Position numbers and translations under genes: made by a program. Under the pieces are notes generated by a model. That model worked only from the letters and a program-made list of their open reading frames with translations. It did no database searches and was not told where the DNA came from. DNA of 64,000 nucleotides from NCBI GenBank assembly GCA_019637805.1, contig JAHBVB010000002.1, positions 637,981-701,980 of the forward strand. Direction: 5' to 3'. Within the stretch, counting starts at the first letter, position 1; each line of letters begins with the position of its first letter. The stretch comes from Anaerolineales bacterium. Lineage in GTDB: Bacteria; Chloroflexota; Anaerolineae; Anaerolineales; UBA11579. Below are positions 41,543 to 52,068 of this stretch, in pieces.

Positions 41543-44014
41543 ATGAGCAAGGACAAGCACTTTTATCTGGGCCGCCTGCGTGACCTTAAGGCGGGCAAAA
41601 CCAGCAAAACCGATCTGATGTACGACCCGGACGATCTAGTCACGCACGGCGTCGTATTTGGCATGACCGGCTCCGGCAAGACCGGCTTGTGCATTGATAT
41701 TTTGGAAGAGGCCGCCCTGCAAAAGATCCCGGCCTTGGTGATTGACCCCAAGGGCGACATTACCAATGCCTTGCTGCACTTTCCTGAGCTGCGCCCTGAA
41801 AACTTTGAGCCGTGGATCAACCCGGACGAGGCGCGCCGTGAGGGCAAGAGCACTGCACAGCTGGCTGAACAAACCGCGGCGATCTGGAAGCAGGGCTTGG
41901 CCGAGTGGGGCATCGGCCCGGAGCGTATCCGCGCCCTGGACGAAGCGGCCGACTTCGCCGTCTACACGCCCGGCTCCACCGCCGGGCTGCCGGTCAGCAT
42001 CCTGGCCTCGCTGGCCGCGCCAGACCTGGACTGGGCGGGCAACCAGGAGGTCATCCGTGAACGGATTGCCTCCACGGCCACCGCCATCCTGGGGCTGGTG
42101 GGACTCAAGGATATTGACCCGGTCAAGACGCGGGAGCACATCCTGCTGGCCAATCTGTTCGAGTACGCCTGGTCCGCGGGACGGGACCTGAAGCTGGAGG
42201 ATTTGATCCGCCAGGTGCAGAATCCGCCGCTGGAGAAGATCGGTATCCTCGACCTGGACAGCTTCTTCCCCGCCCGGGAACGGGCCGCATTGGCCTTGAA
42301 GCTCAACAACATTTTGGCCGCGCCCAGCTTCCAGGCCTGGCTGCAGGGCCAGCCGCTGGACATCGCCCAGCTGTTGTACACGCCGGAAGGCAAGCCGCGC
42401 CACTGCATCTTCACGCTCAATCACCTGGCCGAGGCGGAGCGCATGTTCTTCGTCACCCTGTTGTACTCGGCGGTGGAGACCTGGATGTACGGCCAGAAAG
42501 GCAGCGGTTCGCTGCGGGCGATCGTCTACTTTGACGAGATCCACGGGTACCTGCCGCCGGTGGCTGCGCCGCCTTCCAAGGCGCCCATGCTGCGTATGCT
42601 CAAGCAGGCGCGCGCCTTCGGCGTGGGCCAACTGCTGGCTACGCAGAACCCGGTGGACGTGGATTACAAAGCGTTATCCAATGCGGGCACCTGGTTCATC
42701 GGCAAACTGCAAACCGAACGCGACAAAGAGCGCCTGTTGGACGGCCTGGAAGGCGCCCAACACAGCAACTTCAAGCGCGCGGATTACGGCCGCATCATTT
42801 CCGGCCTGGGGAAACGCGTCTTCTTGCTGCACAATGTGCATGAAAAAGAGCCCGTGGTGTTTGAGACCCGCTGGGCGATGAACTACTTGCCTGGCCCGCT
42901 GACGCGCAGCCAGATCCCTGAACTGAATTCACTGAAAGGCAAAAAGAGTGCGCCCGCTGCGCCGTCGCGTGCAGCCAGCCAAGCCAAAGGCGGGGCGGAT
43001 AAGGAGAAGACCAAAATGGACGAGATCACCCTGAGCAAACCCATCGCCCCATCTGGCGTGCAGGAAGTCTTCATGCCCGCCGGCTTAAGTCTGGAAGCCT
43101 CGGCCCAGGCCAACCGCCGCGAGCTCCCGGCCGGCGCCAAGCGCGTGGGGTACGTCTACCGCCCGGCGCTGATCGCCCAGGCGCAGGTGCGTTTCAGCCA
43201 GCGCAAATACAACCTGGACTCCGAGATGCACAAGGCCGCCCTGGTGGACTACCTGGACGGCCGCACGCTGCGCTGGGATGACTTTGAGAGCGAGCCGGTT
43301 GATGAGCGCCGACTGGAGGCGCGCCCCCTGGAAGATGCCAGTTTCGCTGAGCTAAACGGCGCCCTGGCCGACGAGAAGCAGCTCAAGAACCTGGAACGCG
43401 AGTTCAGCGACTGGGTCTACCGGGCCGGGGAAGCTCAAGTGTGGGCCAACGATGACCTGAAGGTCTATGGCGGGCCGGAGCTGAGCCGCGAGGAGTTCCT
43501 CAGACTGACCCAGGCCGCCGCCGACGCCAAGCGGGACGACGAGATCGAGAAAGCCAGCAAGCAGATCGAAAAGAAGCTGGATGCGCTGCAGAAGAAACTG
43601 GCCAAGTACCGTCTGGGCCTGAGCCAGAAGGAACAGCGCGCCTCCGATCGCCGTCTGGAAGAATATGGTACCCACGCTGAGAACATCCTGAGCTTGTTCC
43701 TGGGCCGCCGCCGCACTTTAACCACTTCGCTGACCAAACGGCGCCTGACCTCTGAGGCGGCCGCCAATGTGGAGGCCACTAAGGAAGAGATCAAACAGCT
43801 GGAGACAGAAGCCGCCGCGCTCAACGAAGAAGCCAAATCGCTGGTCGACGAGATCGATGCCCGCTGGGACGAAGTTGCCCAGCGCATCACCCAGATCAGC
43901 GTGCAGCCCACGCGCAGCGATGTGTTTGTCAGCCTGTTTGGCATCGTCTGGCTGCCGCACCACCTGGTGGATGTGGGCGGCCGCTCGGTGGAAATTCCCG
44001 CCTTTCAGGCGTAA
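41543..44014 (+). CDS. HerA-like/DUF87 ATPase with C-terminal coiled coil
   Basis: Start ATG 41543 (ACGGAG upstream) gives 823 residues. A HerA/FtsK-type P-loop domain holds Walker A GMTGSGKTG (residues 40-48), PALVIDPKGDI and Walker B AIVYFDEIHGYLPP near residue 327. RMLKQARAFGVGQLLATQNPVDVDYKALSNAGTWFIGKLQTERDK follows, the standard pattern of hexameric DNA-pumping or DNA-bound ATPases. Residues 470-500 are a Lys/Ala linker. Residues 640-790 are strongly coiled coil (EIEKASKQIEKKLDALQKKLAKYR and similar). No partner nuclease (NurA) is adjacent. Role in DNA translocation or mobile-element defence is inferred; function is unknown. Confidence 0.8.
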   Translation: MSKDKHFYLGRLRDLKAGKTSKTDLMYDPDDLVTHGVVFGMTGSGKTGLCIDILEEAALQKIPALVIDPKGDITNALLHFPELRPENFEPWINPDEARREGKSTAQLAEQTAAIWKQGLAEWGIGPERIRALDEAADFAVYTPGSTAGLPVSILASLAAPDLDWAGNQEVIRERIASTATAILGLVGLKDIDPVKTREHILLANLFEYAWSAGRDLKLEDLIRQVQNPPLEKIGILDLDSFFPARERAALALKLNNILAAPSFQAWLQGQPLDIAQLLYTPEGKPRHCIFTLNHLAEAERMFFVTLLYSAVETWMYGQKGSGSLRAIVYFDEIHGYLPPVAAPPSKAPMLRMLKQARAFGVGQLLATQNPVDVDYKALSNAGTWFIGKLQTERDKERLLDGLEGAQHSNFKRADYGRIISGLGKRVFLLHNVHEKEPVVFETRWAMNYLPGPLTRSQIPELNSLKGKKSAPAAPSRAASQAKGGADKEKTKMDEITLSKPIAPSGVQEVFMPAGLSLEASAQANRRELPAGAKRVGYVYRPALIAQAQVRFSQRKYNLDSEMHKAALVDYLDGRTLRWDDFESEPVDERRLEARPLEDASFAELNGALADEKQLKNLEREFSDWVYRAGEAQVWANDDLKVYGGPELSREEFLRLTQAAADAKRDDEIEKASKQIEKKLDALQKKLAKYRLGLSQKEQRASDRRLEEYGTHAENILSLFLGRRRTLTTSLTKRRLTSEAAANVEATKEEIKQLETEAAALNEEAKSLVDEIDARWDEVAQRITQISVQPTRSDVFVSLFGIVWLPHHLVDVGGRSVEIPAFQA

Positions 44015-44135
44015 CTTTCCCCACGAGGGAGTGTTCCTGTGTCTGAAAGGTGCAGTTGCCGCTGTGCCTTGGCTTGCTTGACAAGCCACCCTTGATAGGT
44101 ACAATTGCCCAGTTTGATAGCTTAGGAGGCTTGAA

Positions 44136-44372
44136 GTGGCAGACACGTTTGAACAAGTGAAGAGCACCATTATCGAATTGCTCGGTGTTGATGAAGGCAA
44201 GGTCACCCGCGAAGCTCGCTTCCGTGAGGATCTGGAAGCCGATTCGCTGGATATTGTCGAACTGATCATGGCTCTCGAAGACAAGATGAGCATTGAGATT
44301 TCCGACGAAGACGCCCAAGGCATTACCACCGTGGGTCACGCCGTGGACTATATTGAGGCCCAGAAGAAGTAA
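44136..44372 (+). CDS. acpP: Acyl carrier protein
   Basis: The 78-residue protein carries the 4'-phosphopantetheine attachment site Ser in [23 protein letters not shown] (Ser near residue 38), the universal ACP motif. It carries growing acyl chains in fatty acid synthesis. It starts at GTG 44136 behind AGGAGG. The gene stands alone between the HerA-like ATPase and an esterase and is followed by a strong terminator. Confidence 0.96.
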   Translation: MADTFEQVKSTIIELLGVDEGKVTREARFREDLEADSLDIVELIMALEDKMSIEISDEDAQGITTVGHAVDYIEAQKK

Positions 44373-44390
44373 GTTTCTTTTTCCGCCATC

Positions 44391-44419
44391 AAAAAGCGCA
44401 GCTTAGGCTGCGCTTTTTT
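44391..44419 (+). terminator. Intrinsic terminator after acpP
   Basis: AAAAAGCGCAGC (44391-44402), loop TTAG, then GCTGCGC and TTTTTT. Confidence 0.92.
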
Positions 44420-44441
44420 GTTGCCCGCAAGCAAACAAGGG

Positions 44442-44447
44442 TATTAT
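44442..44447 (+). promoter_or_regulatory. -10 element of the esterase gene, leaderless type
   Basis: TATTAT ends 7 nt before GTG 44455; no Shine-Dalgarno sequence. Confidence 0.45.
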
Positions 44448-44454
44448 CTGCCAC

Positions 44455-45115
44455 GTGTTTCCCGAAATGTTGACAGATCTGGAATTGGACGGCTGGACGC
44501 TGAAAGTGCGCCCGCCGCTGGACGGCTCTGAGCCGCGCCGCGTGGTGTGGATGATCCACGGGTGGACCGGTGATGAGCGCTCCATGTGGGTCTTCGCAGC
44601 GCGCATGCCCAAGGACGCCTTGTTGTTGGCGCCGCGGGCGCCGTACCCCTCACAGCACGCTGAGTTGGATGGCTACAGCTGGGTCACGCAGCGCTCCCGC
44701 GAATTCAGCCCGCTGCCGGCCTTTCAACCCGCCCTGGAAAGCTTTGGCGGCCTGGTGGCTGCGGCTGCGGCTCGCTATGCCAGCGCGGACTTCACGCGCG
44801 CCGGCTTTGTCGGCTTTAGCCAGGGGGCGGCCTTTAGCTTCGGCTGGGCCCTAAGCCAGCCACAGGGCGTCACCCGCCTGGCGGCGTTGGCCGGCTTTTT
44901 GCCGGGCGGTGCAGAAAGCCAGTTGGCGAGCTTGGCTGGGCTGCCCATCTTCATGGCGCATGGCACCCAGGACGAGACGGTGCCCGTCAGCCTGGCGCGC
45001 CAGGCTGAGCAACAGCTAACCGCCGCCGGCGCCCAGGTGCAATATTGTGAGGCCGAGACGGGCCACAAGCTGGCGGCCGATTGCGCCCGCCAGTTGGCCG
45101 AATTCATGGCCGTTG

Positions 45116-45120
<5 letters not shown>
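44455..45120 (+). CDS. Alpha/beta-hydrolase, carboxylesterase/phospholipase type
   Basis: The 221-residue serine hydrolase shows the nucleophile elbow GFSQGAAFSFGWAL (Ser near residue 122), the catalytic Asp in THGTQDETVPVSLARQAEQQL-like context (MAHGTQDETVPV) and the catalytic His in AETGHKLAADC. The oxyanion region is WMIHGWTGDERSMWVFAARMP. It resembles the phospholipase/carboxylesterase (Est/LysoPLA) group that cleaves short acyl esters. The start is GTG 44455. A TATAAT for the next gene, ligA, lies at its very 3' end. Confidence 0.86.
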
Positions 45121-47157
<2,037 letters not shown>

Positions 47158-47368
47158 GCGCTAGCTTGGCGGAGTAATCACCCGTTCCACAAGACCACAA
47201 CTGCGGCAACATCAGCCCTACAGCGCTTGTAGTTTTATATAACTTTGCTTTGACCCTGGTTGAATTCGTAGTTAACCGCGGCGCATTTTCTTTCTCCACC
47301 AACAGCATAGATTTTTGACCACGCTGCTCCTACACTCTGCGTACATTCACTACGCTTTGAGGAGCAGC
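47158..47368. other. Intergenic gap between ligA and the flavodoxin gene
   Basis: I see no gene, hairpin with T run or RNA here. AT-richer patches (TTATATAAC near 47236) may hold a promoter, and GAGGAG lies just before the flavodoxin ATG. Confidence 0.4.
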
Positions 47369-47899
47369 ATGGCAAAGATTGGTTTGTTTTTTGGTTCATC
47401 CACCGGCAATACGGAAAATGCCGCCGAGCTCATTCAGAAAGACTTGCAGCAACGCGGTCTGGAAGTGGACCTGTTCAATGTGATGGCCGACCCGGTCAGC
47501 AAGATGCAGGATTACGACTGCCTGGTTTTGGGCATCCCCACCTGGGATATCGGTGAATTGCAGGAAGACTGGAAGAACAACTGGGATGACCTGGACAGCC
47601 TGCAACTGGCTGGAAAGAAGGCGGCTCTGTTTGGGCAGGGCGACCAGCGCGGCTACCCGGCCACTTTCCAGGATTGTCTGGGTCTGCTGGGCAATAAGCT
47701 GCGCGAGCGCGGCGCCACGCTGGTGGGTTTCACCTCCACGGATGGCTTTGAATTTGATGAGTCGCTGGGTGTGGAAGATGGCAAGTTCATGGGCCTGTCT
47801 CTGGACGACGACAACCAGCGCGAACTGACCGAGGGCCGGGTGGCCGCTTGGGTGGAGCAACTGGTCGCCGAGTTTAATTTGGCGGCGCAGGCAGGTTAG
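47369..47899 (+). CDS. fldA: Long-chain flavodoxin
   Basis: The 176-residue protein starts at ATG 47369 behind TGAGGAGC. The FMN phosphate loop is FGSSTGNTENAAE (residues 8-20). LVLGIPTWDIGELQEDW and GQGDQRGYPATFQDCLGLLGNKL are the isoalloxazine loops with the Trp and Tyr stacking residues. Its length and the 20-residue insertion make it a long-chain (FldA/NifF-type) flavodoxin, a low-potential electron carrier that replaces ferredoxin under iron limitation. The next gene starts 1 nt after its stop. Confidence 0.93.
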   Translation: MAKIGLFFGSSTGNTENAAELIQKDLQQRGLEVDLFNVMADPVSKMQDYDCLVLGIPTWDIGELQEDWKNNWDDLDSLQLAGKKAALFGQGDQRGYPATFQDCLGLLGNKLRERGATLVGFTSTDGFEFDESLGVEDGKFMGLSLDDDNQRELTEGRVAAWVEQLVAEFNLAAQAG

Positions 47900-47900
47900 C

Positions 47901-48317
47901 ATGTCTCACCACCAGCGCACGATCGCCAAGCTGGACGCGTTCCATACGGTCGCGCTTTGCAACCACAATGCGCTGCACCTGAACTGGGGTTCGCTTTCTG
48001 TGCACATCCCGCGCCACAATTTTCAGCAATTGGCGCAGATGCTGCATCAGGTCACGATCGGTTCTGCTCGCCAGCAGTTGAGCAACCCGTCCTGCCGGCT
48101 GAACCAGGACAGCAAAGGCAACTTCGAACTGCGCTTCCCCGATCTGGCGCTCTACCTGAGCGCCAACGATATGCTGCAGTTGGTGCTGCTGGTGGAAGAG
48201 GCCGTGCTGGCCCTGGGGGAACAGGACCAGTTTGAGGCACTTGAATACCCCACGGGGCCAGTGCTGGTAGAGGCCCGGCCCTGGAGCAGTGGCCGTTACC
48301 GGCCCTCCATGAATTAA
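47901..48317 (+). CDS. Hypothetical protein co-transcribed with flavodoxin
   Basis: I do not recognise this 138-residue protein. It has a two-strand plus helix feel: TVALCNHNALHLNWGSLSVHIPRHNFQQLAQMLHQV, then LRFPDLALYLSANDMLQLVLLVEEAVLAL. His and Asn are frequent in the first third. No signal peptide or membrane helix is visible. It starts 1 nt after the flavodoxin stop, so the two are surely translated from one mRNA; a flavodoxin-associated role is possible. Confidence 0.7.
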   Translation: MSHHQRTIAKLDAFHTVALCNHNALHLNWGSLSVHIPRHNFQQLAQMLHQVTIGSARQQLSNPSCRLNQDSKGNFELRFPDLALYLSANDMLQLVLLVEEAVLALGEQDQFEALEYPTGPVLVEARPWSSGRYRPSMN

Positions 48318-48354
48318 CCTGCAGTCGATAGACGAATCAACAGATGGAGTTTAG

Positions 48355-48380
48355 CAGGGCGGGCCGGCTGGCCCGCCCTG
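48355..48380. terminator. GC-rich hairpin after the flavodoxin operon
   Basis: CAGGGCGGGCC (48355-48365), loop GGCT, then GGCCCGCCCTG. No T run follows, so termination strength is uncertain. Confidence 0.6.
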
Positions 48381-48392
48381 TGCGTTGCTCGG

Positions 48393-48421
48393 TTGACAGC
48401 CCGCACCGCCTAAGCTAAACT
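48393..48421 (+). promoter_or_regulatory. Sigma70-type promoter of the oxoamine synthase gene
   Basis: TTGACA (48393-48398), 17 nt, TAAACT (48416-48421); CAGGAGAG precedes the ATG at 48446. Confidence 0.75.
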
Positions 48422-48445
48422 CACTCTCAGTTTCCAGGAGAGTAG

Positions 48446-49654
48446 ATGAATTTTCCACGAATTGAAGACAATGTCACCAAGCGAATTGACGCCATATTGC
48501 AACGCGTCAGCTTGGCGCAGGATGCGGATCTCTACCATTACAACCAGCCTATTACGGAGCTGCGCGGTGGGGCGCGCGTGTTGGTACATGGTCGCGAGAT
48601 GGGCATGTTCGCCTCTTACAGTTATTTGGGCCTGATCGGCCACCCCAAGATCAACGAAGCCGCCAAGGCGGCCATTGACAAGTATGGCACGGGCACGCAC
48701 GGCGTGCGTAGCCTGGCCGGCACGCTGGAACTGCATGAGGAGCTGGAGCAGACTATTTCCAGTTTCAAGAATGCCGAAGCGGCGATTACCTATACTTCAG
48801 GCTACGCCACCAATCTGACCGTGGTCTCGACCATGTTGGGACGCCACGACTACGTTTTTTCTGACAAGCTCAATCACGCCAGCATTGTGGACGGTTGCAT
48901 GATGTCCGGCGCGCGCTTTGTACGCTTCAAGCACAATGACCTGGACGACCTGCAGCGCCGCTTGGAAGAAGCCCCAGCCAATGCCACCAAGATGGTCATC
49001 GCCGATTCCGTGTTCAGCATGGATGGCGACATCATTGATCTGCCGCGGATTGTCGAGCTCTCCCGCAAGCACCATGCCTGGCTGATGATCGATGAAGCGC
49101 ACTCGGTTGGCGTTCTCGGCGCCACCGGCCGCGGCATTGAAGAGCACTACGGCATGGACGATGTGATCGATATCAAGATGGGCACGCTGAGCAAGACCAT
49201 TCCTTCGGTCGGCGGTTACATCGCGGGGAAGAAGGATGTGATCAATTTCCTGCGGCATGCCAGCCGGGCCTACATTTTCTCGGCGGCGCTGCCACCGGCG
49301 CAGGCCGCGGCGGCTAATGCCGCCTTCCAGGTGATCCTGGAAGAGCCGGAGCGCATGCAGCGTTTGTGGGCCAATTCCAAGCAGTTCATTGAAGGCATCA
49401 AGAGCCGCGGCTTTGACACCCTGCAGACTGAGACGGCGATTGTGCCGGTGGTGTGCGGCACGGACGAGCTGGCCTACGCCATGACCCGTGAGGTGCAAAA
49501 CAAGGACGTCTTCGTGCTGCCTGTGGTCTCACCGGCCGTGCCGGAAGGCCTCTCGCGTCTGCGCGCCACGGTCACGGCCGCCCACGAACCGGAAGAGATC
49601 GAGCACGCCATGGACATCATCGCTGAGGCGGGCAAGAAGTTAGGCGTGATCTAG
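48446..49654 (+). CDS. Alpha-oxoamine synthase (KBL/AONS/SPT family)
   Basis: The 402-residue PLP enzyme condenses an amino acid with an acyl-CoA and loses CO2. The fold-type I motifs are SYSYLGLIGHPKINEAAKAAIDKYGTGTHGVRSLAGTLELHEELE, LMIDEAHSVGVLGATGRGIEEH (PLP-ring Asp) and the PLP Lys in MGTLSKTIPSVGGYIAG. It could be glycine C-acetyltransferase, 8-amino-7-oxononanoate synthase or a serine palmitoyltransferase-like enzyme. No bio genes or threonine dehydrogenase lie nearby to decide. The N terminus (FPRIEDNVTKRIDAILQRVSLAQDADLYHYNQP) is longer than in BioF. Confidence 0.88.
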   Translation: MNFPRIEDNVTKRIDAILQRVSLAQDADLYHYNQPITELRGGARVLVHGREMGMFASYSYLGLIGHPKINEAAKAAIDKYGTGTHGVRSLAGTLELHEELEQTISSFKNAEAAITYTSGYATNLTVVSTMLGRHDYVFSDKLNHASIVDGCMMSGARFVRFKHNDLDDLQRRLEEAPANATKMVIADSVFSMDGDIIDLPRIVELSRKHHAWLMIDEAHSVGVLGATGRGIEEHYGMDDVIDIKMGTLSKTIPSVGGYIAGKKDVINFLRHASRAYIFSAALPPAQAAAANAAFQVILEEPERMQRLWANSKQFIEGIKSRGFDTLQTETAIVPVVCGTDELAYAMTREVQNKDVFVLPVVSPAVPEGLSRLRATVTAAHEPEEIEHAMDIIAEAGKKLGVI

Positions 49655-49682
49655 CTGGAATCGCTGCAAGATAAAGATGCTA

Positions 49683-49711
49683 AAACGGCCTGCGCTCAGC
49701 GCAGGCCGTTT
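49683..49711. terminator. Bidirectional hairpin terminator
   Basis: AAACGGCCTGCGCT (49683-49696) and its exact complement (49698-49711) flank a single C. It contains the stop of the convergent gene. Confidence 0.82.
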
Positions 49712-50775
49712 ATCTTGTGCAGTGTAGCGCCCAGATAGGCGGCATAGCCTTCAGCGGCTTCTTGCAGCTGGCGGGCTTGCTGGGCGTTTAGCGTGGCGAA
49801 GGGGGCGACCTCAAAGGTGAGCCGGTCTTTGTTCAGGGTGCGTTTCCAGGTACCCAGTACCTGGCCGTCCTGCACCATCACGGCCTGGATCAGGCCGTTC
49901 TTGTAAGGCATCAGCGCGCCGATCAGGTCGGGCGGAACCACCATGGAGCGGTCCTGGTAGCCCACGATGAATTCATCAAAGGCGGGCAGCAGGTAGAAGT
50001 CCTTGGCCCTCTGCGGTTCTCCGCCCATCCAATAGCTCATCCCATCGACGACTTCATGCTCCAGTTCTGGACGGATCATTTCGTGGGCGCCTTTACCTTG
50101 CTTCACGCTCAGCCCGCTCCACCAGATCCAATCTTCCACCCGGGCCGGACCGTGGCTACGGAAGTAGCGCCGAGCCAGCTCGGCCAAGGCCTCTTGCTCG
50201 CTGAGTTGGATGGAGTTGGGGACCCAGTCCGCCAACCAGGCGAAAGTGGGCTGCCTGCCGCTCAACGGCCCCATGCACAGCAATCCGCGCAGGCCGGCGT
50301 GGGCCAGCAAGTGATAGCCGCGCTGGGCATCCGTGGGCAGGCCGGCTGCCTCCAGCCGGGCATAGAGTTGATTGCGTTCCAGCAGGTGGCCGCCTTCTAG
50401 CGCCTGCTGCAGCACGGTGATGCTCTTGTCCAGTTTAGCCGGCCCCAACTGCTCCGCCTGCAGGAGGCGGTTGCCGGCGGCCAGTGGCCGTGGCGAGACC
50501 AGCCGCGTGATCCAGGCGGCGTCGGGTGCGGGCAGCAGGTGAATGGTGCCGCGCAGGCTCCACATGCGCAGCACTTGCTTGCTGGCGATCAGTGCTTCGA
50601 TCTGGGCCTGACTGGGCTGGGCAGCCAAGCGCCGCGCGACGGCGTACTTTACCGCGGCGTAATCCTGCGCCTGCATGGCGCCCATGTGGGTTAGCAGTTC
50701 CAGCAGGCTGCCCGGGTGAGGGCAGTGAATGCGCTGGCTGCTCAGGCGCAGGGCGCCAATCGGATTGGCTGGCAT
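49696..50775 (-). CDS. AlkZ/YcaQ-like winged-helix DNA glycosylase family protein
   Basis: The 359-residue protein belongs to the winged-helix DNA-binding family (HTH_42) of AlkZ and YcaQ. Near residues 32-40 it has GAMQAQDYAAV; the QAQ pair corresponds to the catalytic Gln-x-Gln motif of AlkZ, which excises azinomycin cross-links and alkylated bases. Further family segments are VLRMWSLRGTIHLLPAPDAAWITRLVSP and FYLLPAFDEFIVGYQDRSMVVPP. It is divergent from rlmI with 41 nt between starts. Substrate in this organism is unknown. Confidence 0.85.
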   Translation of the reverse strand: MPANPIGALRLSSQRIHCPHPGSLLELLTHMGAMQAQDYAAVKYAVARRLAAQPSQAQIEALIASKQVLRMWSLRGTIHLLPAPDAAWITRLVSPRPLAAGNRLLQAEQLGPAKLDKSITVLQQALEGGHLLERNQLYARLEAAGLPTDAQRGYHLLAHAGLRGLLCMGPLSGRQPTFAWLADWVPNSIQLSEQEALAELARRYFRSHGPARVEDWIWWSGLSVKQGKGAHEMIRPELEHEVVDGMSYWMGGEPQRAKDFYLLPAFDEFIVGYQDRSMVVPPDLIGALMPYKNGLIQAVMVQDGQVLGTWKRTLNKDRLTFEVAPFATLNAQQARQLQEAAEGYAAYLGATLHKINGLR

Positions 50776-50804
50776 TTCACCATTCTACTTGGAGCGAGAT
50801 GGCG

Positions 50805-50810
50805 TATCAT
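50805..50810 (+). promoter_or_regulatory. -10 element of rlmI, leaderless type
   Basis: TATCAT ends 6 nt before GTG 50817. This favours GTG over the in-frame ATG at 50799. Confidence 0.45.
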
Positions 50811-50816
50811 CGGCCT

Positions 50817-52010
50817 GTGAACAACCCTCAAGCTCAATTGATCCTCAAACCCGGCCGGGAGCGCTCGTTGCAGCGCCGCCATCCCTGGGTTTTCTCTGGC
50901 GCGGTGGCAGAATCGCGCGGCAATCCGCAGCCTGGAGCGACCGTGCAGGTGTGCGCAGCTTCCGGTGAATTCCTAGCCTGGGCTGCCTACAGCCCGCAAT
51001 CGCAGATCCAAGCCCGCGTGTGGTCCTGGCAGGAAGACGAAACCATCGACCGTGATTTTCTGCGCCGGCGCCTGCAGCGGGCGCTGGATGCCCGCCGCGG
51101 GCTGAAGGCGCACAGCGACAGCTGGCGTTTGGTGCACGCCGAGTCTGACAGGTTGCCCGGCTTGGTGGTGGACCGCTACGGCCAGGTGCTGGTGCTGCAG
51201 TGCCTCAGCTGGGGCGCAGAAGCCTGGCGAGATGAGATCGTGGCCTTGCTGATCGAGATGACCCAGCCCGCTGCGATCTACGAACGCTCCGATGTGGATG
51301 TGCGCCGGCTGGAAGGCCTGGCCGAGCGCAGCGGCCTGCTGTGGGGAGAGCTGCCGGAAGAGACGCTCAGCATCGAGGAGCATGGGCTGCAGTTCGCGGT
51401 GCAGCTGGCCAGTGGGCACAAGACCGGTTTCTATCTGGACCAACGCGCCAACCGGCTGCTGCTGCGTTCACTGGTTGAAGGCAGGCAAGTGTTGGACTGC
51501 TTCGCCTATAGCGGGGGTTTCGCGCTTAATGCTCTGAAGGGCGGGGCGGCGGGCGTGACGCTGGTGGAGGAATCCGAGACGGCGCTGGAATTGGCCCGCC
51601 AGAATCTGGCGGCCAATGGCTTTGCGCCGGAAGCGGCTGATTGGATGCGCGGCGACGTCTTTCACGTATTGCGGCGCTTCCGAGACGAAGGCCGCCAGTT
51701 CGACTTGATCGTGCTGGACCCGCCCAAGTTCGCGCCCACTCGGGCACAAGCTGAGCGGGCCGCCCGCGGCTACAAAGACATCAACCTGCTGGCGCTCAAG
51801 TTACTGCGTCCAGGCGGGCAGTTGCTGACCTTCTCGTGCTCAGGCGGCGTGGACGCCGACCTGTTTCAGAAGATCGTGGCCGGTGCGGCACTGGATGCCG
51901 GAGTCGAGGCGCGCATTCTGCAGCGGCTGGGCGCCGGGCCGGACCACCCGGTGGCGCTCAACTTCCCTGAAGGGGAGTATTTGAAGGGGCTGCTAATAGA
52001 AGTGGAGTAA
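50817..52010 (+). CDS. rlmI: 23S rRNA m5C1962 methyltransferase RlmI-like
   Basis: Start GTG 50817 gives 397 residues. An N-terminal PUA-like RNA-binding domain (QLILKPGRERSLQRRHPWVFSGAVAES, residues 6-75) precedes a central EEHGLQFAVQLASGHKTGFYLDQRANR block. The SAM-dependent methyltransferase domain follows, with VLDCFAYSGGFALNALKGGAAGVTLVEES, LIVLDPPKFAP and LLTFSCSGGVDADLF, whose Cys is the expected catalytic residue. It methylates a cytosine of 23S rRNA. The RlmI versus paralogous COG1092 assignment is moderate. Confidence 0.87.
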   Translation: MNNPQAQLILKPGRERSLQRRHPWVFSGAVAESRGNPQPGATVQVCAASGEFLAWAAYSPQSQIQARVWSWQEDETIDRDFLRRRLQRALDARRGLKAHSDSWRLVHAESDRLPGLVVDRYGQVLVLQCLSWGAEAWRDEIVALLIEMTQPAAIYERSDVDVRRLEGLAERSGLLWGELPEETLSIEEHGLQFAVQLASGHKTGFYLDQRANRLLLRSLVEGRQVLDCFAYSGGFALNALKGGAAGVTLVEESETALELARQNLAANGFAPEAADWMRGDVFHVLRRFRDEGRQFDLIVLDPPKFAPTRAQAERAARGYKDINLLALKLLRPGGQLLTFSCSGGVDADLFQKIVAGAALDAGVEARILQRLGAGPDHPVALNFPEGEYLKGLLIEVE

Positions 52011-52028
52011 CCTGCGGGTAAGCAATAA

Positions 52029-52058
52029 AAAACCGGCAGCCATCTGGCTGCCGGTTTT
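52029..52058. terminator. Bidirectional intrinsic terminator
   Basis: AAAACCGGCAGCC (52029-52041), loop ATCT, then its exact complement GGCTGCCGGTTTT (52046-52058), between rlmI and the convergent ABC operon. Confidence 0.9.
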
Positions 52059-52068
52059 CGTTGTTTGC

